NCBI GenBank assembly: GCA_025617745.1
Contig: CM046861.1
Coordinates: 11,494,516-11,558,515 of the forward strand
Length of the DNA: 64,000 nucleotides
Direction of reading: 5' to 3'
DNA from: Heliocidaris erythrogramma
Taxonomy: Eukaryota; Echinodermata; Echinoidea; Camarodonta; Echinometridae
Each line of letters opens with the position of its first letter. The stretch's first letter is position 1. Positions 33,284-45,024 of this stretch are shown here, in pieces. A program made the position numbers and the translations under genes. The notes beneath the pieces are model-generated. The model saw only the letters and a program-made list of their open reading frames with translations. It ran no database searches and was not told where the DNA came from.

Positions 33284-33352
33284 AGAGGTGCCGTAGTCGA
33301 GTGGTTAAAATACTAAGCCTTGATTGGAGATGCGAAGGTCATGGGGAAGAGC
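33284..33352 (+). mobile_element. tRNA-derived SINE head (degraded)
   Basis: GAGGTGCCGTAGTCGAGTGG then TTAAAATACTAAGCC looks like the D-arm/A-box region of a leucine- or serine-type tRNA. The B-box region that should follow GAAGGTCATGGG is decayed. No complete cloverleaf can be drawn. Confidence 0.45.
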
Positions 33353-33465
33353 ACTATTAAAATTGATTATATTGCCTGTAAATTCATGCCCTTTTCGCAG
33401 CATTCATTTCATTTACGGGGGCGTCGCATTATCTTGCATGGCAGGCAAACATATTACATAATATA

Positions 33466-33575
33466 CCCCCCCCCCCAAAAAAAAAAAAAAAAAACAAACA
33501 AACAAACAAACAAAACAAAACGACAACCAACAAAACAAACAAAACAAAAACAAAATCAAAATGCAGAGAGAGAGA
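33466..33575 (+). repeat. C run, A run and (CAAA)n
   Basis: C run, A run and degenerate CAAA/AACAAAAC repeats ending in an AG array (about 33568-33577). Confidence 0.9.
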
Positions 33576-33891
33576 GAACTCAAATATCGCAATTTGCATT
33601 TAAAACCATGTGCTTGTATTTAAAAGTATTTATTTTTTTGTTGTTGTTAGCATTTTTGATGTTTTTATTGTTTGGTTGGTTTTTAGTTTGTTGATCGGTT
33701 TTAAATTATCCACATATCAAAATAGGTATAGTGCTGCGGTGAAAGCACAATAATTGCTCTGCCAGGCGAAGCACTTTGTCAAAATCTATCAAATAAACAA
33801 ACAAACAGACATTAGACAAGCGAATCTATATTAATGTGAGTTAGAGGATATAATCGAACCATGACATGCTTATAAAGCAAATATGCATATC
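33576..33891. other. Stretch with no recognised feature
   Basis: Short T-rich and TTG-rich runs only. Confidence 0.5.
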
Positions 33892-34092
33892 TAGTGGGTC
33901 TGCAGCCATAGAGGGGGCACGGGCCGTGCGTGGGGCTGGGGGGGGGGGGGGGGCTCCGATCTTACTTGAAATGAAATCTGAATACACAATGCCACCCCTT
34001 TTCTTTCTCCTTTCCTCTACTTTGCCATTCGATTGAGGGGGGGGGGGTGGATGGTACGTTTTTTCGTTCACCCCATGGCTATGCCAGTTAGA
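33892..34092 (+). mobile_element. G-run hAT-like MITE
   Basis: GCAGCCATAGAGGGGGCACGGGCCGTGC with two G runs (about 33939-33953 and 34037-34047), ending CCATGGCTATGCCAGT. Layout matches the other G-run elements; the termini are diverged. Confidence 0.5.
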
Positions 34093-34394
34093 ATTCTAAT
34101 GTATTCTACTGGCATGGGATGTGGGAGTTGCTTTTCAACCCAAGCATATACAAATAAGTCGTATAATCCCTTTCCCCTATTTATTACTAGTACGATATAG
34201 TCATTATATGTACATGTACTTTTCTTTAAAAAAAAAAGAAAATTAGGGAAATATATTCATGGGCAGATAAGCTTCCAATTACAATTGGATTAGGGCAAGC
34301 CATGTAGTCAGAACTATGAAAAAGAAAATGTAATCAACATGACATAAAATAATAAGAGTAATAGTAATATAAAAAACACTCCCCTACCTTATTC

Positions 34395-34640
34395 ATGTGA
34401 TAAAATATATTCTCAATCGTTCACAGCGCTATCCAACCATACCCCACACGTCAAAGTAGCTATTTCCATTTGCCACGAACTCGAACAATATTTGCAAAGA
34501 AAACTGTTAGTTACATATGCAGGTCCAAAGTATTGGAATGAACTTCCAACTGAAATTACTGATTACACTTCATTGTTTATATTTAAACGGAATTTGAAAC
34601 TTCTTCTCCTAAATGCTTATGCCGTCAGGGCGTCAGGGAG
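34395..34640 (+). pseudogene. LINE C-terminal fragment
   Basis: Frames read YPTRQSSYFHLPRTRT, then after a one-base shift near 34508, VTYAGPKYWNELPTEITDY and FIFKRNLKLLLL. GPKxWNxLP followed by a (S)FKxxLK block is the conserved C-terminus of CR1/L2/Rex-like LINEs. It differs from the elements at 14431 and 46700, so it is another family member. Confidence 0.8.
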
Positions 34641-35160
34641 AAGCCGACATGTAGTGCTCTCAAAAGAATCTTTTTTAATGGGCCATTTTCCATTTTCGTA
34701 TCACACCTATACAGTTTATTATGATTGTATATATGCCTTTATTCCGAGTGGCCAATTCAATCGCCTGTAGCGAGTTGCTGCGCCTCAGTAGCCATTGTAA
34801 TTTGCTGGATCTGATAGTAATAATTGCTTGCCTGACGTATCACCAGAATGTGTGTGCGTGTGTGTGAGTGTGTGGGGTGTGTGTGGGTCTGTTTAGCAGT
34901 ATGTCCGAGGACATTTTCGGACTGAGGAAAAAAAACAAATCATCAAAAACAATGGTCCTCGGAAGCCGGACAATAGTCCTCGAACGTCGAACTTGTGCAA
35001 TGAATTTGTGCTTTATTCCGTCGAATGTCCGAGGACGAGGAACAATAGAGGAACAATACTTGTCCTCGGAAGTAAAGCCATGTAAGAAATTGCAACGGCA
35101 TACAGGAAATGCTTATTTATCCAAAAAATGTGAATTGTTATATTATTGATGTAATGAAAG
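34641..35160. repeat. GT-rich microsatellite and repeated GTCCGAGGAC words
   Basis: A (GT)n-rich run lies at about 34848-34888. Downstream, GTCCGAGGAC occurs at about 34901 and 35025, with related GTCCTCGGAAG and GTCCTCG words between and after, giving a small inverted/direct repeat cluster of unknown nature. Confidence 0.5.
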
Positions 35161-35525
35161 TGATAAAACCATCCAATACTATTTCTTTGAATGCAAAATA
35201 ATAATTTTATTTATATACTCATGTTGCTGAATTATGCATTGCTCGTTCCCGCTATTTTTAAAGACTATTATAAATCTTATTACTCTTTGGAGCTTATAAC
35301 TCACAAGCGTAGCTTTCTCCTTAGGCTCCTCAATATTTCACTTTTATTCTAGCCCAGTCTTTTCAATTGATATTGCATGCAAACGTATAGATATGAGGTA
35401 CTCACCTTCTTTTATTTTCTCTGACAATATATTTCATGTTTGTTTGTACCATCTATCTTTTTTGTACCATTTATATTGTAAAAGCACTGTAAATGTGGTA
35501 TATGAAACAATAAACTGAAACCACA
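35161..35525 (+). mobile_element. Possible 3-prime UTR of a LINE
   Basis: T-rich sequence ending TTGTAAAAGCACTGTAAATG then AACAATAAACTGAAAC resembles a LINE 3-prime tail and follows the C-terminal fragment in the same orientation. The intervening 0.5 kb has to be a later insertion or unrelated DNA. Confidence 0.3.
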
Positions 35526-35895
35526 ACACAAAAACTGAAACAACCACACATTTTATTAATGGATTTAATTATCTTCTTGACTTTAATAGTGGGGAGGTTT
35601 AAGGATGATATTGATTAATGCAATCGAGCAATGAATAAACCTGCTTTCACTATTATCATTAATGATATCATTATTAGTATGATGGGTATCCATAATATAC
35701 TGTGAACTGTATGCCTATAAGATTTATGTCATGTTATTTAGCAGGTTTCGAAGGTCTTTTGTACATGTAGTATCATAAATTTTATCCCGTAGTCTGTTTG
35801 TAAGCTACCCGGTGTAAACGAAGGAAGGGAAAAACATTATGTTGAAAGGTGAATTTGAATGTTTTTATGATTGCCAATGGTGCGACGATTGTTGC
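35526..35895. other. Stretch with no recognised feature
   Basis: AT-rich DNA; nothing supported. Confidence 0.5.
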
Positions 35896-36162
35896 AAGTG
35901 ACGTAGCGTGAGTCCAGCCAGTTAGGGGGCACATGCATGATGGGGGGGGGGGGGGGGAGGGCATCACATGTGAATGAATTGCACATTTACAAGGCTGCTG
36001 ATTAGGGGAAGGGTGCAGGAGGATGTGTCTTCTTTTCTTCTAATATCCCACTTCTCCATTTCACTTTCTTTTATTTTCGCTTTCTCTTTCTTCTTTTCTT
36101 TTCGCCATTCTATGGGGAGGGGGAGGGTGGTTCACGTGCCCAACGTGTGCCCCTGTAGATTG
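35896..36162 (+). mobile_element. G-run hAT-like MITE
   Basis: Begins AAGTGACGTAGCGTGAGTCC, then AGGGGGCACATGCATGA and a G run (about 35941-35957). A pyrimidine-rich interior follows, and near the right end CACGTGCCC and GTGCCCCTGTAG. This is the same order of parts as the copies at 28036 and 40368. Confidence 0.6.
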
Positions 36163-36313
36163 TTCCAACTCTTTGGTGCTATAATCATGTTTATATTGAA
36201 CCCATCTCTACGCAGAAGTCTACCAAATGACTAGCTCTCACTGCGACTTTATGTAGCATCACAATCAAGTGACCCTAAATATTTTTACAAATACTATTCT
36301 TGTTTCTTTCTGT

Positions 36314-36466
36314 CTGTCTGTCTGTCTCTGTCTCTCTCTTCTTTCTACCCCTACCCCTTCTTTTCTCTCTCTCTCCCCCCTCTTTCTCTCTCTCTTCTCT
36401 CTCGCTCCATCTCTCTCTCCCCCTCTCTCTCCCTCACACTCCCTCTCTCTTCTCTCTCTCTCTCCC

Positions 36467-36495
<29 letters not shown>
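36314..36495 (+). repeat. (TCTG)n and (CT)n pyrimidine tract
   Basis: About 180 bases of CTGT, CTCT and CCCCTCT repeats. The ORFs are low-complexity artefacts. Confidence 0.93.
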
Positions 36496-36497
<2 letters not shown>

Positions 36498-37025
36498 CTT
36501 CGTTCTTTATCTCGATATCTCTCTTTCTTAACATGTTTACTACAATCTTATATTTTAATTGTGAGAGCAATCGATGTAAAATCATGTAAGTACAACATAT
36601 CGAAATAGCGAAATATGGAAACACCGTGGACCACCAGCCAAGCATGATGTAAAAGCGACGCACGAATAGTCTGGGGAGTCCTGCCATAAAAATGACAATC
36701 AGGCTCATCATCGAGAGAGTATATGCCTATTTTTCTTTCCTTTATTTTTAAATTCAATCATCATCTCCACCATCATCTAACTATTGACTCGATAAACATG
36801 GGGTGCACGCTGTCAAAATAATGTGAGACGTTTCTACCGATGCGGTGCATGAATCCCTTGAAATGCCATCGCGCATGACCCCACATGGAAGTTGGTATGA
36901 TTTCAGGACTTCCATTTGTCAGAAATACCTGAATGATTTGGTATGAAATATAAAAGATAAAAGGATAGTAACAGAGATATAGATACAAGGAATTGTGTAG
37001 ATGGAGGGGTGGTAAGATAGATAGA

Positions 37026-37115
37026 CAGAGAGAGAGAGAGAGAATGGATGAGGAGAGAGAGGGGGGGGGGGGGGGAGAGAGAGCGAGAGAGAGAGAGAGA
37101 GAGAGGGGGGGAGGG
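37026..37115 (+). repeat. (GA)n arrays around a G run
   Basis: AGAGAG arrays flank a G run (about 37061-37075) and a second GGGGGG cluster. Confidence 0.93.
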
Positions 37116-38325
37116 GTAGTTAACACGTCGAAAAAAACTGTTACATCGCTGGACTGAGATACATACGTTGTGTACGATTAAATCTCGGCATGTTTTAGGT
37201 GCAAGAAATGTGACTGAAATTAGGTTTATTAGAATAGGAAAAAGACTACATAAAAAAAAACACTTTCGAAAAATAAACATAGCAATGTCATTTTAGAATA
37301 CCCCATTTTTTCATTTCTTTTCATTTCCTCGAAAGAACGTTACTAAAAATTGTTCTAAATTGATAGATAATAGCATTGTAATCGCTGTTTGCTTTCACAA
37401 ATCAATGCGTATGGTTAGGGTGTCTCATTTGATAATTATTCCCTACTTGTGTTATCGAAATATTTCTAAAGTGCAATGATGTCAGTTTGATGACACCTAC
37501 AAAAAAATTATTGAAGTAGGCGTCTGCGTGGTAAGTTTCAGTCAATTTCCTCTACGTGATATCTAAAGGAAGTTGCACCCACAACTACCCCTCCCCCACA
37601 CGAACATCTAGTTGACTGATCATTATCATTATTGTCCAGATTTTTCCCATTGTGGATCATTGTGTTTTGTCTTGAAAGCAGTATCCATTTTTTAGCGATG
37701 AATCATTTGTTGCTAACAATATATTTTTTGTACAAATTTCTTAGAAGAGCCCAACAGAATTTAGTACTCTTTCCTGGCTTTAGTCGACAAAATGGAACAA
37801 ACACTGAACTGCCAGAGTCGACTTTTGCCGCACCTACCGCGTATTATGTACCATAATACTACTCCCACTGTTGCAATTTAGATGATTTTGATCCATAGGA
37901 AACTAATAATTGATTAAAAAATTTTGTTGAGAGGCCCTATCACTTTGATATGATGCTTTTTTTTTCCATGCTTGATGGTTTATTTTCATATCTGACTGCT
38001 AATCTAATGCTTGCAAGTATGCGACAAGAGGCTCTACGGTTTTAAGTCCTATCCGATGGACGTGCTAATGAGAATAAATGCCTCACTATAGTTTGTTCTG
38101 CCGTCGAGGTACTGTAATTCACAGGTTTTCCACGAAAGAATGATTTCTCACAAAATATATTGATATTGAATTAATTTAGACAGCGTGAAGCTATTCCTTT
38201 ACGAAAGAGCAATGCTTTGCCTCTGATGAATCTAATGAATGAATGAATACTTTAAAACTAACATTCACAAGAGACTGGTTATGGGTATTATTACTAGTAT
38301 AGCGCAGAGTGTGTTCAGTTTATGA
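37116..38325. other. Long stretch with no recognised feature
   Basis: AT-rich, short ORFs only. No element boundaries found. Confidence 0.5.
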
Positions 38326-38588
38326 AGGGGCACTTTTATGACGTGTGTGTGTAGGGGGGGGGGGGGGTGGCGGCACCGGTCTTATTCGATCGATGATATA
38401 CTAGACAACACCATCGAGTGCAGGGCGAGAAGAGGACTTATCAACTTCTTTTTCACGTTGTCTTGTTTTGCCTCTCCCTTCCCCCTCTTTTTATTCCCAT
38501 TTTTTTGTTTCTCTTTTCACAATTCTATTGGGGGTGTGGGGGTGGAGAGAAATGTGCCCTGTTCCCCGTTCATGTAGCTACACCACTG
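38326..38588 (+). mobile_element. G-run hAT-like MITE
   Basis: GGGGCACTTTTATGACG then a G run (about 38354-38367), a pyrimidine-rich interior and a right end GTAGCTACACCACTG matching the hAT-like terminus CTACGTCACTG. Confidence 0.58.
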
Positions 38589-39175
38589 ACGAAGATGTCT
38601 AGTATCCCTTTAAAAAAGATAAATAACGGTTTTGTACATGCTATGTTTGACTGCATGGGGTTGCCCCGAGTGCAGGAATCAAGCGGGCGGTCCCGCTTGT
38701 TGTTTGTGATCGTGTAGCAGGAGCACCCTGAGTCGAGTCACCAGGATTAATCAAATTTACCCTCTGTCAGTCTCACGTGCTCGACATATAACCACTCCAA
38801 AATACGATTTCTTGTCAATGAAATTTTCCAATAATCCCGCCCGATATGAGACGTCTGCTACAGCACACAACACGACGTAAACATGCGAGAGGGTATTCTA
38901 ATTTTTGAGGTACAGTTTCAATTTACTTGATGTTGTTTGTTTCCTCCTTTTCTTATCTTGCCGTGGTGTAAAGAACTAGGGACACACCAATTTACGACTG
39001 GAAGTAGATTGATAGAACCATGGGGCTCGATTATTGAGGGCTGAACAGAGCACAGTGTAATTGCGAAGGAAAACTAGGACGGAAAACATTTGGGAAAAAC
39101 AAGTCTCGGAGGCAAATTTTAGAGTCATCTCTTCCTGTATTGTCATGATTTTTTTACAGAAATATCAAATCAATC
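38589..39175. other. Stretch with no recognised feature
   Basis: AT-rich DNA without a supported element. Confidence 0.5.
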
Positions 39176-39630
39176 GGGGGGGGGGGGGAAGGGTAGGAAC
39201 GGGTAGAAAAGGAGAAAGAGACACAAAGATAGATGGATAAATAAAGACAGAGAGAGAAAGACAGAGAGAGAGAGACTCTCACACATCCACAGTCTCGAGC
39301 GCGCGCATACACACACACCCACACACACATACGCCGTAGCAGACAGAGAAAGACAGAAAGAGATACTGACGGACAAAGACAGATAAACAGAGAGATAGAG
39401 ATACAAAAGACAGAAAACAGAGACAGACATACAAACATAAACAAAGATAGACTGACAGACAGACATAGAGACAGACAGATGTACACAGAAAAACAGAGGG
39501 GCAAAGGAAGGGGGAAAACGTTAGAGAAATTAAGAGAGACGGAGAGAGAGAGACACACACACGGACAGAGAGAGAGACAGACAGACAGACAGAGAAGGAG
39601 AGAGAGAGAGAGAAAGAGAGAAGGGAACGT
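39176..39630 (+). repeat. Compound G run, GA, CA and GACA repeats
   Basis: A G run (about 39176-39188), AGAGAG and ACACAC arrays, and GACAGACAGA repeats over about 450 bases. Long minus-strand serine/leucine ORFs here are artefacts. Confidence 0.9.
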
Positions 39631-39876
39631 GCCGAAACTCAGCAAGAAAATTATAAGATGTATGTTTGCAAGATTGTATGAAATATTGGATAGCGGATCG
39701 ATGTACATGAGACTCGGTCAAGTGGAGAGACATTTTCTAGAGATGGTCTAATAAACAAGTGAAGAATGGGAAGTATTGGATAACAAGAGGGTTATGTTGC
39801 AAAGATCTATGATAAATCATAACGAATAAGTCTGCCAATCGGTTTCATGGAGGGATGTTAGGGATAAAATTTGACA

Positions 39877-40214
39877 TTAAAGATAAAGTTGAGTTCTGGT
39901 CATGCAATTACATTGTGAAAGAAACTTCTCAAAGCAGTTAGGAAAGGTTGATCATGTCTACATAATAATTGATGTATACAGTGAGGCTTTGGATCCCTCA
40001 AAACGATAAAAGAAATTGACCCAATCTCACGCAGAAATGGGTACATGGGACTGCACACACACGTGGATTTTCCTTTTCAGGGATATTTCTACTATGATGT
40101 TCTTCCAAACCGACCCCCCCCCCCCAAAAAAAAAAAAAAAGAAAAAAGAAAAAAAGAATGAGAAAGCTCACAAATTATTTCCCACCTTTCCCAGAAATTC
40201 AACCTTCCCTTTAA
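39877..40214 (+). mobile_element. MITE family A, copy 2
   Basis: Flanked by TTAA on both sides (39877-39880, 40211-40214). Left terminus AGATAAAGTTGAGTTCTGG, right terminus CAGAAATTCAACCTTCCCT. It contains a C-run/A-run expansion at about 40116-40160 that is absent from copy 3. Confidence 0.88.
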
Positions 40215-40367
40215 CATTATGTAATCGAATCTCGTTACACGTGTTGCAAAAACGGATAGGTACTTACTTTCTTAATTAGCAAAATAAAATAAACTATGAT
40301 CAATTTGTTTTTCAAAGCAACACTAAATTTACAGTACCAGAAGGCACTGAACAAAATTGTCGAGATT

Positions 40368-40681
40368 CAGTGGCATAGCGTTGATCCTGCCTTTGAGGGG
40401 GCACCGGCATAACTTGGGGGGGGGGGGGGTCCTGATATTACTTGATTGATGAATTACGAATTGGCATGTAATGAAAATTGATAATGATCTTGTATGGTTG
40501 GATTTTGAATCAATAAATGAATTTTAATTTGTATAATAAGGCCATTGATGGGGGGGGGGGGGGGGGTCTTTCCAAGTTTCCTTTCCCCTTTCCAATTTTC
40601 TCTCCTTTTTTATTTTTCTTTATTTTCGTTGTTCGATTTGGGACAATTACCACGTGCCCTTCTACCTGAGCTACGTCACTG
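40368..40681 (+). mobile_element. G-run hAT-like MITE with two G runs
   Basis: Termini CAGTGGCATAGCG and GAGCTACGTCACTG form a good inverted pair. The body holds GGGGGCACCGGC, two G runs (about 40418-40431 and 40551-40566), pyrimidine-rich DNA and CACGTGCCC near the right end. No matching 8-bp flanking duplication was seen. Confidence 0.68.
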
Positions 40682-40994
40682 CCAGGAATATTACACGGCT
40701 GCGAAATCGTCGTGAGAATAGCTATTAATGTTTTATACAGAAACGCATACATTTTTTTTTTGTAAAACCTCTCAATGCAAAGGGTGCAGGTGTTGGTTCC
40801 CTTACCTTTGCAGCTGGTTAGGGGACCAGACAGTTCTATATTTAGAACAGCCGGAACTTTAAAGATACCCATGGGTGTCATGTGGTGTACTCTAACAGAT
40901 GGGCTAAAAATATACCAATCTGTTGTGCCACGCTCCAGAGAGGGTTAGATTCTTGCTCCATTGTAATTTATATCCCAGCTGACGTGAAGTTCAA
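40682..40994. other. Short stretch with no recognised feature
   Basis: Ordinary sequence between two MITEs. Confidence 0.5.
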
Positions 40995-41132
40995 GGGGAG
41001 CGTTTCATCAAGCATTCTGTCAGTGATTTTTACCGACAACTGTTATAAGCTACTGAAATCCTTGCATCTGATTGGCTCAGAGCAAATTTGTCGGTAAAAA
41101 TCACAGACAAAACGCTTGATGAAACGCTCCCC
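40995..41132 (+). mobile_element. MITE family E, 138 bp, near-palindromic
   Basis: Arms of about 45 bases: GGGGAGCGTTTCATCAAGC then GTGATTTTTACCGACAA on the left, mirrored as TTGTCGGTAAAAATCAC and GCTTGATGAAACGCTCCCC on the right, with a roughly 45-base loop. The right 21 bases recur at 42679-42699 as the start of the second tandem unit. Confidence 0.85.
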
Positions 41133-42678
41133 AGGATCAATCGAAAATCATGAATCTGTGACGAAACAAGGGCATATATAATGTGAAAATATGAAAATGC
41201 AGCGGATGCAAAATGAAACGAATACAAGGGGGGACAAAAGGTATAAGTGTTGCTGATTTGTGCAAAAGTGGTGAGGTATACTTAGAAACAAAATGTTTCA
41301 TGAAAGGGTAAATAATCAAGATCGTGGGTGAAGAACATCTCATTTAAACATCTGTTCGGAATGATAAAAACACGCCATAAAAAGTCATTCATGAAGATAT
41401 GCTGAAAGGTGTTGTAAATCCAGTTAGTTTTGTATTACAACCAAATGTGTCCAATCAATAGTTTATTTAAATAGTCAGTTACAGTTTTGATTGAGAAAGT
41501 GGAACAACTCAATCAAAATATTGTCAAAAAGATATATAAGATTATTTGGGCCAAAGTTTGGTCCTACATACATGTATAATGCACCCATTTTACAGATTAT
41601 ATTCAAAGGCATAGTACATTAGATACAGCCATATACCACTAGAATTTTATAGAGAAAATCGCTTGAAATCAGTGTAAGCGTATATATATATATATGTATT
41701 AAAAAAAAAAGGAAAGAGATTTGAGAGCGATGCTCTATAAGTACAGTCAGCACACCAATATCTATGGTCCCCGGGAAAACTTCAAGAGCACTTATCACGT
41801 CCCGGAAAATTGTGCTTGATATATCCTTTCTATTTTTCATCCTCCGCATTTCATATCAAATCATTCCTCTGCACCCTCTTCTTGCGGGGTCACTACATGT
41901 CACTCGTCAAGGAAAGGACCCAGGATGTAGCCCTGAGGTTAACCATTCTAGATCTTCAAGAGTATGCCAGTGTTCTTGCAGGAGGGGACATAGTGACCAG
42001 AAGGTCCCTTTGTCCATCCTCATTATAAGCCAATTTCTGCATCATCCCTTTTCATGTCTATCTCCTACCTTCAGGCGATTCAGACGTCTGTTATTAAAGG
42101 ACTTATAACTATTCATTTTGAACTGAACACGTCAGCATTATTAGAAAAGGATTCTTGCTAGACACCATTTAGAAAACGATCAAATTCGTACCCTGTGTTA
42201 GACGCATGGGCGTAACCAGATTTATAATGATGGAGGGGGCAGTACTGTAGTCCAAACGAATGCATCACAGACCCCCTCCCCGCTCTGTACATCAATGCTT
42301 GAGGGAATGGGCGACGATTCCGGGGGACGGGGGAGGGGGACGCGTCCCCGGAAATTTTGAATTTTGTATAGCAACCAATGGCAAAGGCTGGTCTCGTCCC
42401 CCCACCCCCCCCCCCCCGGTCGTGACAAGAAATCTCCGCACATGCTTGAGAGGATATATACTTTAACCCCTGCCATTCTACATACAGGGAACGTCTTTTA
42501 ATAGTACACGGTAATCTAATTTCTGGGGCCTGTCAACTAATTCCGAACAAATTAAACCAGTTATGATAATTATTCACACCTTAAGGAAGGTAAGTAACAA
42601 CACTCAACCAATATATTTCACAGGTTTCCACAGGTTTCACATGATCGAATAAGCTATTATTCATCCATGCTCCATGCT
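41112..42678 (+). repeat. Tandem duplication, unit 1 (about 1.57 kb)
   Basis: Matches 42679-44270 at an offset of 1567 bases near the start. The unit begins inside the right arm of MITE E (ACGCTTGATGAAACGC) and ends TCATCCATGCTCCATGCT. It contains a G-run MITE-like block (42207-42418), a TA microsatellite (about 41684-41698) and a 114-codon ORF (41764-42108) preserved with two differences in unit 2. Confidence 0.96.
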
Positions 42679-44270
42679 ACGCTTGATGAAACGCTCCCCA
42701 GGATCAATCGAAAATCATGAATCTGTGACGAAACAAGTGCCTATATATAATGTGAAAATATGAAAATGCAGCGGGTGCAAAATGAAACGAATACAAGGGG
42801 GGGGGGGGGACAAAAGGTATAAGTGTTGCTGATTTGTGCAAAAGTGGTGAGGTATACTTAGAAACAAAATGTTTCATGAAAGGGTAAATAATCAAGATCG
42901 TGGGTGAAGAACATCTCATTTAAACATCTAAAAAAAAAAAATCATCTGTTCGGAATGATAAAAACACGCCATAAAAAGTCATTCATGAAGATATGCTGAA
43001 AGGTGTTGTAAATCCAGTTAGTTTTGGATTACAACCAAATGTGTCCAATCAATAGTTTATTTAAATAGTCAGTTACAGTTTTGATTGAGAAAGTGGAACA
43101 ACTCAATCAAAATATTTGTCAAAAAGATATATAAGATTATTTGGGCCAAAGTTTGGTCCTACATACATGTATAATGCACCCATTTTACAGATTATATTCA
43201 AAGGCATAGTACATTAGATACAGCCATATACCACTAGAATTTTATGGAGAAAATCGCTTGAAATCAGTGTAAGCGTATATATATATATATATGTATTTAA
43301 AAAAAAGGAAAGAGATTTGAGAGCGATGCTCTATAAGTACAGTCAGCACACCAATATCTATGGTCCCCGGGAAAACTTCAAGAGCACTTATCACGTCCCG
43401 GAAAATTGTGCTTGATATATCCTTTCTATTTTTCATCCTCCGCATTTCATATCAAATCATTCCTCTGCACCCTCTTCTTGCGGGGTCACTACATGTCACT
43501 CGTCAAGGAAAGGACCCAGGATGTAGCCCTGAGGTTAACCATTCTAGATCTTCAAGAGTATGCCAGTGTTCTTGCAGGAGGGGACATAGTGACCAGAAGG
43601 TCCCTTTGTCCATCCTCGTTATAAGCCAATTTCTGCATCATCCCTTTTCATGTCTATCTCCTACCTTCAGGCGATTCAGTCGTCTGTTATTAAAGGACTT
43701 ATAACTATTCATTTTGAACTGAACACTTCAGCATTATTAGAAAAGGATTCTAGCTAGACACCATTTAGAAAACGATCAAATTCGTGCCCTGTGTTAGACG
43801 CATGGGCGTAACCAGATTTATAATGATGGAGGGGGCAGTACTGTAGTCCAAACGAATGCATCACAGACCCCCTCCCCGCTCTGTACATCAATGCTTGAGG
43901 GAATGGGCGACGATTCCGGGGGACGGGGGAGGGGGACGCGTCCCCCGGAAATTTTGAATTTTGTATAGCAACCAATGGCAAAGGCTGGTCTCGTCCCCCC
44001 CCCCCCCCCCCCCCCCGGTCGTGACAAGAAATCTCCGCACATGCTTGAGGGGATATACTTTAACCCCTGCCATTCTACATACAGAGAACGTCTTTTAATA
44101 GTACACGGTAATCTAATTTCTGGGACCTAATTTCGAACAAATTAAACCAGTTATGATAATTATTCACACCTTAAGGAAGGTAAGTAACAACACTCAGCCA
44201 ATATATTTCACAGGTTTCCACAGGTTTCACATGATCGAATAAGCTATTATTCATCCATGCTCCATGCTAC
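42679..44270 (+). repeat. Tandem duplication, unit 2
   Basis: Nearly identical to unit 1. Differences are mainly in homopolymers and microsatellites: longer G run at 42798, an added A run near 42930, a longer TA array near 43277 and a longer C run at 43996-44016, plus a few substitutions. The right boundary is TCATCCATGCTCCATGCTAC, matching the junction between units. Confidence 0.96.
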
Positions 44271-44580
44271 TGGAAAGAGAATAATCTTGTAACCTATTTA
44301 AACCTAATAATTATATTCTAAAGTGCCAATGTTTATTACCATATTCTTCTCATAGTGTTATTAGTGCCCTCTCGGTAGCTCAGACGTGCCAAGTTCGCTA
44401 ATTTTTTAGTGATTATAATATACAATATATTCATCTCTTAATCCTTATATCTCTCCATATAGCTCACCGTTATGGCCCCCATCTTCTAATCTGGAGTTCC
44501 ACGGAGGTGTCTCTTCCATCTCCTTGGTCGTTCTTCATCTTTCAGTGGCACTTCATTTTTTTAAATTTTTTTTTCAATAT
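44271..44580. other. Stretch with no recognised feature
   Basis: AT-rich DNA; a weak TAGCTCAGACG word near 44375 does not build into a tRNA. Confidence 0.5.
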
Positions 44581-44629
44581 CTTTCTGACTCACCGTCATC
44601 TTCTCTCCGTTATTCTCCTCATCTCTTTC

Positions 44630-44816
44630 ACCATCTCTCTCTCTCTCTCTCTCTCTCTCGTTCTATCTATACCTCTCTGTCTCTATGTTTCCCTTTTTCT
44701 GTCCATCTTTAGTTTTTCATTTTTTTTCCTCACTCTCTCTCTCTCTCTCTCTTTTCCTAATCATGCCAATTTCGATCTCTCTTTCTCTCTCTCTCATTCA
44801 TTCTTTCTTCGTCTCG

Positions 44817-44869
<53 letters not shown>

Positions 44870-44885
44870 ATCCTTTCTCCTCTCT
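44630..44885 (+). repeat. (CT)n-rich pyrimidine tract
   Basis: Several CTCTCTC arrays over about 250 bases. It directly precedes a GC-rich islet and could serve as an exceptionally long polypyrimidine tract if that islet is an exon. Confidence 0.92.
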
Positions 44886-44931
44886 CGCTCCTTGCCTTTT
44901 CTGCTCCCGTCTGACGAACATCCGAGAGCAA

Positions 44932-45009
44932 ATGAAGCGAGCTTCCAGGGCGGGCAGCCCGGGCACCCTCGCCGACCTACAACACCTTTCGCATCAAAAC
45001 ACCAGAGAC
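44932..45009 (+). CDS. Candidate short coding exon (hypothetical)
   Basis: A GC-rich islet after the CT tract. From ATG 44932 a frame runs 26 codons (starts MKRASRAGSPGTLADLQHLS) to the donor-like AGAC|GTAAGG at 45009/45010. An alternative plus frame and a glycine/cysteine-rich minus frame are also open, so strand is not settled. No family is recognised. The call rests on base composition, an ATG and a good donor only. Confidence 0.2.
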
Positions 45010-45024
45010 GTAAGGACAAAATAA

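Noticed and set aside
36265-36711. 148-codon minus-strand ORF with an RERER-rich half
   Set aside because: The charged half comes from a CT microsatellite; the remaining part has no recognised domain and overlapping frames are open too.
39154-39708. 184-codon minus-strand ORF
   Set aside because: Serine/leucine/valine repeats from GA, CA and GACA microsatellites; not a protein.
44360-44410. Possible tRNA (TAGCTCAGACG and AAGTTCGCTAA words)
   Set aside because: No B box of the right form, no acceptor stem and wrong spacing.
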